From contig CALABN010000086.1 in assembly GCA_937885735.1 (NCBI GenBank), forward strand, positions 1 through 54,251: a stretch of 54,251 bases of DNA, given 5' to 3'. The notes beneath the pieces were generated by a model that made no database searches, was not told where the DNA came from, and was given only the letters and a program-made list of their open reading frames with translations. The first letter of the stretch is position 1. Each line of letters starts with the position of its first letter. Positions 44,472-52,213 of the stretch are shown piece by piece. Origin of the DNA: an uncultured Bacteroidota bacterium. Its GTDB lineage: Bacteria > Bacteroidota > Bacteroidia > Bacteroidales > SZUA-534. A program made the translations under genes and the position numbers.

Positions 44472-44966
44472 ATGCAACAAAACATAATGATTCAAGGGAA
44501 ACATCCCAAACTTATACACGCTGAGGACCATATCGTCCTTGCTAATTCAGAGAATGGATTACAAATTCATGTTAATCCTGATGCCAATATAGAGACATTA
44601 TACAAAATGATCTTTACATTCTTACCACACTTAATGGAGAACTCAGCTAGACTCCCAGAGTCTGCTACTGATGAAGAGAAAGCTAAACAAAGAGAAGCTA
44701 TTTACGACTATGTTAACATCTTAGTATCATCTTTATTAAAGAACTTTATGCCTGATAAAGAACTAAGACCTGATTTAACAGAGGAGGCTATCCTTAAAAT
44801 GGAGAACCAACTATTAGATGAAGCGTATGCTGCCTCAACACCAGAGATGAAGGCTGAAGTTCATTCTTCTATAGAAGATGCTAAAGACTCTCTTCTTCGT
44901 AAAAAGAAGGATTCTTCATCTGAGTCAGTTGTAGAACAAGAAAAGAAAGAAGACTCAGTTGATTAG
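44472..44966 (+). CDS. Phage protein, first gene of the head operon
   Basis: Encodes 164 residues from ATG 44472 (MQQNIMIQGKHPKL), 6 bases behind AAGGAGG; the in-frame start at 44439 lies within the promoter. The body is helical with an acidic, Lys/Glu-rich tail (LRKKKDSSSESVVEQEKKED). I recognise no family. Its place directly ahead of the terminase suggests a packaging or head-assembly role, such as a small terminase, but there is no motif to prove it. Its end overlaps the terminase TTG start by 8 bases. Confidence 0.65.
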   Translation: MQQNIMIQGKHPKLIHAEDHIVLANSENGLQIHVNPDANIETLYKMIFTFLPHLMENSARLPESATDEEKAKQREAIYDYVNILVSSLLKNFMPDKELRPDLTEEAILKMENQLLDEAYAASTPEMKAEVHSSIEDAKDSLLRKKKDSSSESVVEQEKKEDSVD

Positions 44967-45160
44967 GAGAGAGTTTAAATACTGTCCGAGATGTAAATCC
45001 CCATTGACACAATGTACTTCGTTCAATGGGGGCATTTCGGAATTCTGGTTAGAATGTACTAATCTAAAATGTAATACATATGTATGTACTTATGTTCCTA
45101 TGGAACATCAACAAGCTGTTCACAAAGACGCTCACCGTATTATAGGTAACTTCGGAGGGT
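44959..45160 (+). CDS. terL: Terminase large subunit, exon 1
   Basis: Encodes 67 residues and one base of the next codon. It begins at TTG 44959 (no ATG is available) and carries a zinc-ribbon-like set of cysteines (CPRC, then C-TNLK-C) before MEHQQAVHKDAHRIIGNFGG. This end is the start of the Walker A loop; joined to exon 2 it reads GGYGTGKTT, a classic packaging ATPase motif. The frame would otherwise stop at 45160-45162. The exon boundary is set by the intron fold. Confidence 0.85.
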
Positions 45161-45179
45161 AAAGCCTGTACGTGCCCTC
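45155..45179 (+). ncRNA. P1 helix and guide sequence of the group I intron
   Basis: Exon bases 45155-45160 (GAGGGT) pair with intron bases 45174-45179 (GCCCTC); the last pair is T-G, the wobble required at the group I 5' splice site. The three bases before the guide (CGT, 45171-45173) can pair with the first three bases of exon 2 (ATG) as P10. Confidence 0.85.
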
Positions 45180-45852
45180 AAACAACTGATCGTGTTAAAG
45201 AACATCTTACATTCTTTAACGTTTCCCTATTGCGTTCCCTTAGGTGGAACAGTAACAAAACAATGAATAAGGAGGTATCAAGAGATGCGAAATAAAGCAA
45301 ACCTTGAGTGGAGAAAGATTCCAAGCACAGACTTTTTATATGAAGTAAGAGAAGACGGACTTTGTAGAAATGTAAAGTCTAAGAAAACTTTAAAGACTTC
45401 AATCGACCGTTATGGTTATGAAAAAGTTGTGTTCAGTGTCCACGGAAAATTACAATATAAAACAGTTCATAGAGTTGTAGCTGAATGTTGGTATGGACCT
45501 GCACTACCAAATGTGCAAGTAGACCACAAAGATAGAAACAAACTTAACAATCATTACACAAACCTTAGATATGTAGATGATTTTACAAATAAAGAAAACT
45601 CATCTCGTGCTTATATAGGTTGTATAATAGATGATATTCCATTTAGATCCTTACAGGAAGGAGCTAAATATTTATTATCTTTAGAAGGAAAGGTAAATCT
45701 AACACCTAAAGAAGTTTCTAACAGTTCAGCAAGAACAATTTTAAGAAGACACAGCAATTATTATAAAGGACACAGAATCAAATATCCATGCAGAGACTGT
45801 ACATCAGTGGCCGAGAGGCAAGAAACAGTCCGTTAATCTTATTAAATTAAAG
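45161..45852 (+). ncRNA. Group I self-splicing intron in the terminase Walker A codons
   Basis: The 692-base insertion removes cleanly to restore GGYGTGKT in frame (exons 202 and 1403 bases). Core helices: P3 is 45185-45190 (ACTGAT) with 45803-45808 (ATCAGT); P7 is 45795-45800 (GACTGT) with 45825-45830 (ACAGTC); P8 is GCC-GAGA-GGC at 45810-45819; the last base G45852 is the omega-G. P4-P6 should lie in 45191-45265, where GUUAAAGAA pairs with UUCUUUAAC, but I did not resolve them. The HNH gene sits between P3 and P7. Group I introns catalyse their own removal from RNA. Confidence 0.88.
45285..45836 (+). CDS. HNH homing endonuclease (intron-encoded)
   Basis: Encodes 183 residues. NUMOD4-type N terminus (LEWRKIPSTDFLYEVREDGLCRNV), HNH core (VQVDHKDRNKLNNHYTNLRYV) and a C-terminal DNA-binding tail (YKGHRIKYPCRDC). 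GGAGG lies 9 bases before ATG 45285. Homing endonucleases cut intronless copies of the host gene so that repair copies the intron. The last 14 or so codons also encode the P7/P3/P8 core of the intron, so protein and ribozyme share these bases. Confidence 0.9.
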   Translation: MRNKANLEWRKIPSTDFLYEVREDGLCRNVKSKKTLKTSIDRYGYEKVVFSVHGKLQYKTVHRVVAECWYGPALPNVQVDHKDRNKLNNHYTNLRYVDDFTNKENSSRAYIGCIIDDIPFRSLQEGAKYLLSLEGKVNLTPKEVSNSSARTILRRHSNYYKGHRIKYPCRDCTSVAERQETVR

Positions 45853-47255
45853 ATGGTACAGGTAAAACAACCACTTCTAGGATGGAATGTTACAAGCATA
45901 TGTTGATTACACCTAACACAAACATGCTTATAGGTGCTGCAATCACCTCACAATATGAACAAACTATTAAAAGAGATATAGAAGAAGACATCCCAAACGC
46001 TTTTGTTAGGGATTATTCTACACAAAAGTCTTACATGGACTTCATTAACGGTACTAGACTTATGTATAGACCACTAGATGATGAAGGAAAACTAAGATCT
46101 TACAACTTAAGTTGGGCTGATATACTGGAAGCCAGCGAAGTTGACCAGGCTATCTTCGAACAACTTAAGACTCGTAACAGAAATTTGGCTGCAACAAAGC
46201 CTAAACGAGATAAAGACGGTAATATTATTTACAAATATACTAAGGAAGGTCAACCAATTCCTATAATCGAACACGATTGGAGAACTTTAATTGTAGAATC
46301 TAACCCAGATGTTGGGTGGATTAAGACAAATGTTCTGGAAGCATCGGATGAAATTACTAAACACGGTACAATTCACGATGACTTGATACCTTCTAAAGAA
46401 AAAATTGACAGAAATATATCTTCTCACGTTGCTTCAACCAACGCAAACGACTTCTTACCAGACGGATTCGTGGAAGAACTTATTAAGAACAAGCCTGAGT
46501 GGTGGGTTCAACGATATGTTTACAGTTCTTTCATGTTTGCTGAAGGTTTAGTTTACCCTAGGGCGATGCAATGTGTCATTCCAGCCTTCGATGTTCCTAG
46601 TAACTGGAGAAGAATGGTAGCACACGACTACGGATTATCAGATCCATCTACATTTGTATTCGCTGCAGTGGATGAAGAACACGGAGAAGTACACATCTAT
46701 AAGGAAATTGTAGCAGAAGATGCCAATGTTGAGCAACTTGCTAACATTTTCCACCAAAACACAAAGGATATTCCTACAGGTATGTGGGTATGTCCACCAT
46801 TAATTGACCCTAAGTCAGGACCTAAGAGAGATTATAATAAGAAATCTCTATTAGATTACTACGCTGACTATAATATCTTTTTCAAACCAGGAACTGTTAG
46901 TGTTGATGCCAGAGTTATGAGAACAAAAACTTACACCGACCTTAAAAGAGTTCTTATTCACGACTGTTGTCCAGTCTTAATTGAAGAATTAAAGAACTAT
47001 AAGTACCCTGAGAGAAAGATTGGTGAACCAGTAAAGGATAAACCACAGGATAAAGACAACCACTGCATCAATGCTATGGAGTGGATACTGATGGAACTAC
47101 CAGCTGACCCTAAGAAATTAGTTCACGGTATTTACAACAGCTTCGGTCAAGACTTAACTAGACCGATTAAGACTATTGCTCCTTGGGGAGAAGAACAAAT
47201 CGACCCATTCAGAGAAGAATATGCTTTAGGAATTAATTTTAGAAGCTTATATTAG
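45853..47255 (+). CDS. terL: Terminase large subunit, exon 2
   Basis: Continues the terminase after splicing: GYGTGKTTTSRMECYKHML is the Walker A and following helix, LSWADILEASEV is the Walker B region, and the nuclease part has HDYGLSDPST, CPPLIDPKSGPKR and DKDNHCINAMEWI, giving acidic metal-binding residues. The spliced protein is about 534 residues, normal for TerL. It cuts and pumps phage DNA into procapsids. A reading from ATG 45882 alone would miss the P-loop lysine. Confidence 0.9.
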
Positions 47256-47269
47256 AAGGAGGTACACAT

Positions 47270-47530
47270 ATGTTATATTTAATAACATTCATCTTCGGAT
47301 TCGTTACAGCACTTTTCCTATTTAAAGGAGAAATTAAAATTAGAATCACAAAACAAGAAGGTACTCAACCAGAGATTATCGGTGTTATTGATCCTAAGAA
47401 AGACTTAGCTGAACAATACGAAGCATTTAAGAAAGGCGAAGTTGACGCAAGAGACGTTAATACTGCAGCCAGCGAGGATAAGAGAGACATTACAGACATC
47501 TTTAAATTATTTAGTGGAGGTAATGATTAA
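47270..47530 (+). CDS. Small membrane protein between terminase and portal
   Basis: Encodes 86 residues: an N-terminal helix (MLYLITFIFGFVTALFLF) then a charged soluble tail. AGGAGG lies ahead of the start. No family recognised. Its stop overlaps the portal start (TAATG). Its placement suggests a role with packaging or lysis, but that is a guess. Confidence 0.65.
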   Translation: MLYLITFIFGFVTALFLFKGEIKIRITKQEGTQPEIIGVIDPKKDLAEQYEAFKKGEVDARDVNTAASEDKRDITDIFKLFSGGND

Positions 47531-49434
47531 TGTCAAGAGAAGAAAAGAAGACAAAGAACAAAGCTTGTCCTAATCATACAGAGTTATTGCCAGAAGGAGT
47601 TACCCTAGGTGACTTAAAAGCAAACTGGGAACAAGCAAGCCAAGTATATCAAGCTATCTATCAAAAGATGAAGATACTTGATGCAGTAGATAGAGGTAAA
47701 CTATGGGATGTTGTCCCTAACTCTATACCATCATATCAATTATGTCCAGACACAAACCACGTATCTAGAACTAAAGAAGCGTTAGTTGCTTCAATTTATT
47801 CAACAGGATTATCTGCTGATGTATTCCCAAGAGGAGAAGCTGATATTGAACTAGCAACTAACATTAACTTAGCACTTCAAAAGGTTTGGGAACAAACTGA
47901 TATGTCTTATAAACAAATGCAAGCAGGAGAAAGAGCAGCCTTACTTAACTTAGGTATTACCCAAATAGGTTGGGATAAAGATATCATTGGTGGAACAGCC
48001 AATAAGAGAACAAAAGGTCAAATCATTGCAAAGAACATTAACCCAATGAACTATATGAGAGACCCAGCTGCTGAAGATTTAGATACAGCTGCTTATTGTA
48101 TCTATCATGAATCTTATCACAAGAACTGGTTCCGTGCTCAAAAGCAATATGGACAAGCTTGGAAAGATTATGAAACTCAAACTAAAGCAAATGAAATCTT
48201 ATCAAGAGACTTGCCAGAGATTTTAGCTACTAAAGAAGACGCAGCTAGACAAACAAACTCAAACTATCATAAATTAGTTATTCACTATGTTAAAGTAGTT
48301 GATGATGAATACAAGGAACACTTATGGGAAATACATACAATCAACACAGACTATGTATTATATGCTAAAGAAATCAAACCAGCACTATTCCCATTCGCAG
48401 AATTGAATTGTAACCTACCAGTTAAAGATCCAGTAGGTGCATCACCTTGTGCAAAGATTTTCCCTAACAGTTTAATCTACAATATCTTAAACTCAATGGT
48501 AGCAACACAAGGTTATAAAGCGATGAGACCACCAAGATTCTTAAACAGTCAATCAGGTATCAATGTATATAGCTTTGCTAAATACGGTAACGATCCTGAC
48601 AAAGTGTTTATTGTTAATGGTGATGCTAGAAACGCAGTTCACTATCAAGAATTCCCTGCACTACCAGTACAAACAGCTCAACTACTACAAACATTACCAG
48701 TAGATATTCAAACTATCTCTGGAGTAGATGACCAATACACAGGTAGAGATACAGGTTCAGTTATCACAACAGGTGGTATGGAAGAGTTAATGGCTAGAGT
48801 AACAATGTTAGATGCTACTAAGATTGCTACATACGAACATTACTGTAAGAGATTAACTAGATTAGTTCTAGAAAATCTTATTGCCTTCGGTGATGACAGA
48901 GAATACATTGTTAAAGATAAAGCAACAGGACAACTTAGATATGTCAAAGTAGATTTCCCTAAAGTAGATGCTAAAGTTTGGTTCGACTATGCTATTGATA
49001 TCTCACAAGAGTTACCAAGAAACAAAGCTAGAAGAGCTGAAATGGCTAATACTATGATGGAAAAACAAATGCAATACAATATGGAACCTGCTATCATTAC
49101 ACCAGAAGAATGGGTAATGATGCAAGACTTACCAAACAAAGATTACATGGTTCAAAGAATGAAACAAATCAGATTAAAAGATACAGCTATGGACTTAGCA
49201 GCAGGATATGCAGCTATTGAAATGGCGATGGATGATGGAGTACCTGCACAAGAAGCATATCAAAATGCAGCTACAGGTATTGTAGAAAAATACAATCCAA
49301 TAACATCTAACATTGGAGTACCATCAGATGGTATTCCACAAGAACCTAGTATTCCATACGGTGAACAAACACCTATGAACATAGAAGAACAAATGCCTTC
49401 TATATTTAATAACACAACACAACAAATGATGTAA
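47530..49434 (+). CDS. Phage portal protein
   Basis: Encodes 634 residues: KLWDVVPNSIPSYQLCPDTNHVSRTKEALVASIYSTGLSADVFPRG at the N terminus, a central wing region, and QLLQTLPVDIQTISGVDDQYTGRDTGSVITTGGMEELMARV before the C-terminal helices, typical of portals of podovirus-like phages with N4gp56-type capsids. It forms the dodecameric DNA gateway at one capsid vertex. Position directly after TerL supports the call. Confidence 0.8.
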   Translation: MSREEKKTKNKACPNHTELLPEGVTLGDLKANWEQASQVYQAIYQKMKILDAVDRGKLWDVVPNSIPSYQLCPDTNHVSRTKEALVASIYSTGLSADVFPRGEADIELATNINLALQKVWEQTDMSYKQMQAGERAALLNLGITQIGWDKDIIGGTANKRTKGQIIAKNINPMNYMRDPAAEDLDTAAYCIYHESYHKNWFRAQKQYGQAWKDYETQTKANEILSRDLPEILATKEDAARQTNSNYHKLVIHYVKVVDDEYKEHLWEIHTINTDYVLYAKEIKPALFPFAELNCNLPVKDPVGASPCAKIFPNSLIYNILNSMVATQGYKAMRPPRFLNSQSGINVYSFAKYGNDPDKVFIVNGDARNAVHYQEFPALPVQTAQLLQTLPVDIQTISGVDDQYTGRDTGSVITTGGMEELMARVTMLDATKIATYEHYCKRLTRLVLENLIAFGDDREYIVKDKATGQLRYVKVDFPKVDAKVWFDYAIDISQELPRNKARRAEMANTMMEKQMQYNMEPAIITPEEWVMMQDLPNKDYMVQRMKQIRLKDTAMDLAAGYAAIEMAMDDGVPAQEAYQNAATGIVEKYNPITSNIGVPSDGIPQEPSIPYGEQTPMNIEEQMPSIFNNTTQQMM

Positions 49435-49438
49435 GAAC

Positions 49439-49476
49439 GTTGGTACAGGAATCTCCTTCCCTGTACCAACTTTTTT
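49439..49476 (+). terminator. Terminator after the portal gene
   Basis: An 11-bp stem GTTGGTACAGG / CCTGTACCAAC with a 10-base loop is followed by TTTTTT. Confidence 0.9.
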
Positions 49477-49495
49477 ATTTATTTATAAAAAAGAC

Positions 49496-49529
49496 TTGAC
49501 AAATTTGAAAAAATGTGGTAGGCTATAAT
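49496..49529 (+). promoter_or_regulatory. Promoter of the scaffold-capsid unit
   Basis: TTGACA at 49496-49501 with TAGGCT 17 bases on (49519-49524); a better TATAAT (49524-49529) is at a 22-base spacing, too far for the same -35. Either may be used, perhaps with an activator. Confidence 0.55.
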
Positions 49530-49599
49530 TGTAAAGATAAGAGAACCAACTCGTTAAAATTGTGTAGTCTTTACAAAATGTAGTTTCGCCAGCTACATT
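49529..49599 (+). promoter_or_regulatory. Two-hairpin leader before the scaffold gene
   Basis: A 9-bp stem TTGTAAAGA (49529) / TCTTTACAA (49568-49576) is followed directly by AATGTAG-N9-CTACATT (49577-49599). The ribosome site comes just after. The leader may stabilise the message or control translation. Confidence 0.5.
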
Positions 49600-49620
49600 A
49601 TAAAAAGGAGGAATCGGCAG

Positions 49621-50448
49621 ATGGATGAAAATAATAATCAAGTTACTTCTGAAACTAATGAAGTTGATAAGATCGAAACAATGGATGATCTAGATAACTT
49701 ATTAGCTGAAGAAGGAGAAAAGAAAGTTTCTGCTCCAGCACCTAAAGCTGAAGAAGAAATCAAAGAAGAGGAACCTGTTAAGGAAAATTCCGAAACAGAA
49801 GAAAAACCAATCGAAGAACCTAAGAAACCTACAGACGGTGGAAGGGTTACAGAAAACAATATGACTAAAGCTGATAATGCTTTTGCAGCTATGAGAACTG
49901 AACTTAAGAGATACGAAAACATGATGAAGAATCTAGCAGATGCTAGAAAGATCTCAGTTGAAGAACTTACTAATCAGTTAGGTAAAGAAGCTGTAGAAAA
50001 GAAAGCTGAACAATTAAACGTTACACCTGAAGTGTACGAAAGATTATCATCTTTAGAAGAAGCTAAAAAGAGTTATGAAGCTGAACTTACTAGATTAAAA
50101 GATGAAAGATACAGAGAAGCACAAAGTAAACGTTTAGTTGCGGAAATCGAAACAGTACAAAAAGAACAAGGGTTATCAGATAACCAAGCAAGAGAATTTG
50201 TTAATGAGACGATTTCCCAAGGGATGGATATTCTAAAAGGAAACGTTCCATTAAATATAGTATATAAAGGAATTCACTTTGATGATTTAGTCAAAGCTGA
50301 AGTCGAAAAAGCCAAGCAAGAAGTAATAGCTCAATATTCAAAGGCTGACAAATATGCGGCCTCTACAGTAAAGAGCAGCGGCAATGCTGACAAGGATGTA
50401 AATGATATTACAGATATGGCAGCCTTAGATGCTCTTCTTGGTAAGTAG
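49621..50448 (+). CDS. Scaffolding-type protein
   Basis: Encodes 275 residues. An acidic, Pro/Glu-rich N-terminal region (EEEIKEEEPVKENSETEEKP) is followed by a long coiled coil (about 85-170: LKRYENMMKNLADARKISVEELTNQLG) and a short C-terminal helix. Length, charge and position between portal and capsid are those of an internal scaffold. AAGGAGG precedes the start. Confidence 0.78.
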   Translation: MDENNNQVTSETNEVDKIETMDDLDNLLAEEGEKKVSAPAPKAEEEIKEEEPVKENSETEEKPIEEPKKPTDGGRVTENNMTKADNAFAAMRTELKRYENMMKNLADARKISVEELTNQLGKEAVEKKAEQLNVTPEVYERLSSLEEAKKSYEAELTRLKDERYREAQSKRLVAEIETVQKEQGLSDNQAREFVNETISQGMDILKGNVPLNIVYKGIHFDDLVKAEVEKAKQEVIAQYSKADKYAASTVKSSGNADKDVNDITDMAALDALLGK

Positions 50449-50455
50449 ACCTAAG

Positions 50456-50478
50456 TTCTTTAAAATATATTTAAAGAA
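50456..50478 (+). promoter_or_regulatory. Hairpin between scaffold and capsid genes
   Basis: TTCTTTAAA-ATATA-TTTAAAGAA is a perfect 9-bp stem in the 48-base gap, without a T tail. It may act as a processing or stability element giving more capsid than scaffold message. Confidence 0.45.
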
Positions 50479-50496
50479 TTTTAAAGGAGGGACACT

Positions 50497-51714
50497 ATGT
50501 CACTAAACGGATTATCACCAACAACTGATATTAACACAGCTGTTGCTCTAGCTAACAGTCATAAGGCTAGACCAGAATTATTCTATGACAAACAATTATT
50601 AGACACAATCAGATTAGGAGCTGAAGAATTTAAACACTACAGACTAGCTGATGAAACACCAATTCAAGGATGTGCTGAAAAACTTCAAGTAAGAAGATGG
50701 AGTCCATTACAAGCTCACACTATTCCTCTAGTTGAAGGAGTTCCACCAATTTCAGATAAAGGTTCAGTAGAATCTTATGAAATCGGAACACACCAATATG
50801 GTAGATTTATGGAATTCAGCGACAAAGTAGACTTTGAAATCGTTGACCCAGTTATGGCTCACTATACAAAAGAATACTCAATCGTTGCTATTGAAACATT
50901 AGACTTACTTGCAAGAGAAGTATTAATGTCAGTAGGACAAGAATTCTTCGCAGGTGGTGCAGCAAACTTTGGTGCATTAACAATGAATGCAGTTCCAACA
51001 TTAACAGACTTAAGAATGATCGTTCTTAACATGAAAAAGAACTTAGTTAAACCAAGAAGTTCTGGAAACTATCATGTATTAGGTACACCAGAATTCTTCT
51101 ATGATATGGTTTCAGATGAAACAGTTGAAAAATACATGACATTCAACAACACAACAAAATCTATGTATGACGATGGAATGTTAGTTCCAATGTTCAACAT
51201 GGAATTCTATGAAGTAAATAACGCAGAAGTATCTGGAGAATTTACAGATGCTGATGGTAACTACTTCTTAAGAGTTTACAGATACAATACAAACACAGAA
51301 GATTATGAATATCAAAGCATTGCTGGTTCTACATACAGAACAGTATCTACAGAAGGTGGATATGTATTAGATTCAAGAACAGGTGCAGCTGGAAGCTATA
51401 TGCCTGCTGGTGCAGTTGTTACTTGGGACATTGATGCATATAACGCCACAATCGTAGATGGATATGGTACATACTCTGAATTAAAAGTACACCCAATCCT
51501 AGTAGTTGGTGCTGATGCATTAACAAGAACATGTATTGCTGGACAAGGAAATGCTAAGATGTATACAAAACAAAAAGGATCAACAGGAGTTCTTGACCCA
51601 ATCGATCAAAGACAATCAATCGGATTCAAGATTAATTCAGTTGGATTTGGTTCAGTAAGAACTGAAGCTATCTGCATTTACTACTGTGTACCAACAAACG
51701 CTAACTTAGCTTAG
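50497..51714 (+). CDS. Major capsid protein, N4gp56-like
   Basis: Encodes 405 residues. The N-terminal stretch (LFYDKQLLDTIRLGAEEFKHYRLADETPIQGCAEKLQVRRW), the central IVAIETLDLLAREVL and the end KMYTKQKGSTGVLDPIDQRQSIGFKINSVGFGSVRTEAICIYYCVP follow the pattern of N4gp56-family major capsid proteins with the HK97 fold. An AAAGGAGGG site precedes it. Likely the main head protein. Confidence 0.82.
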   Translation: MSLNGLSPTTDINTAVALANSHKARPELFYDKQLLDTIRLGAEEFKHYRLADETPIQGCAEKLQVRRWSPLQAHTIPLVEGVPPISDKGSVESYEIGTHQYGRFMEFSDKVDFEIVDPVMAHYTKEYSIVAIETLDLLAREVLMSVGQEFFAGGAANFGALTMNAVPTLTDLRMIVLNMKKNLVKPRSSGNYHVLGTPEFFYDMVSDETVEKYMTFNNTTKSMYDDGMLVPMFNMEFYEVNNAEVSGEFTDADGNYFLRVYRYNTNTEDYEYQSIAGSTYRTVSTEGGYVLDSRTGAAGSYMPAGAVVTWDIDAYNATIVDGYGTYSELKVHPILVVGADALTRTCIAGQGNAKMYTKQKGSTGVLDPIDQRQSIGFKINSVGFGSVRTEAICIYYCVPTNANLA

Positions 51715-51735
51715 TAATAAAGAAGGAGGCTTATA

Positions 51736-52158
51736 ATGGCTAGTAAATCAACTAACGTTAGTAATGCTGAAGACAACTTAGCTGGTGTTGTTGAAACTCC
51801 TGCTATTGTTGCAGCACAACCTAACGCATTACAAACTGCAAAACAAAAAGCAGACAGAGAACTTAGAGAAGCGACTGCGAACAAAAAGAAATTAGGAAGC
51901 TATTACATGAGTGAAAAGAAAGTAACAGTTTCTATTTCACCTTTCTACGCTCCTAGATTAGGTAGAGTAGTACCTATCACAGTCAACGGTATCACTGTGT
52001 GTGTACCTGCTGATGGTAAATCATACACTGTACCAGCTACATTTGCTGCTTCAGTAAAAAGAAAATTAGCAAATATAGATAGATTAGAAGCTCGTGGAAA
52101 AGCTCTAAGTGATGTTGCAAACAATGTAGAAAGTTTTGCAGGACAATTAAGATTTTAA
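51736..52158 (+). CDS. Small structural protein after the capsid gene
   Basis: Encodes 140 residues: a charged helical N-terminal half (LQTAKQKADRELREATANKKKL) and a beta-rich part (KKVTVSISPFYAPRLGRVVPITVNGITVCVPADGKSYTVPATFA). The position suggests a capsid decoration or head-completion protein. No family identified. Terminator follows at once. Confidence 0.6.
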   Translation: MASKSTNVSNAEDNLAGVVETPAIVAAQPNALQTAKQKADRELREATANKKKLGSYYMSEKKVTVSISPFYAPRLGRVVPITVNGITVCVPADGKSYTVPATFAASVKRKLANIDRLEARGKALSDVANNVESFAGQLRF

Positions 52159-52161
52159 TCC

Positions 52162-52190
52162 AGAAGGAACGAGCAATCGTTCCTTCTTTT
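52162..52190 (+). terminator. Terminator after the small structural gene
   Basis: An 11-bp stem AGAAGGAACGA with a GCAA tetraloop and its complement, followed by TTTT. Confidence 0.85.
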
Positions 52191-52213
52191 AATTTTTGAA
52201 AAGGAGGTATAAG

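Noticed and set aside
45882..47255. Terminase starting at ATG 45882 as a complete gene
   Set aside because: It would lack the Walker A lysine; the intron model restores it in frame.
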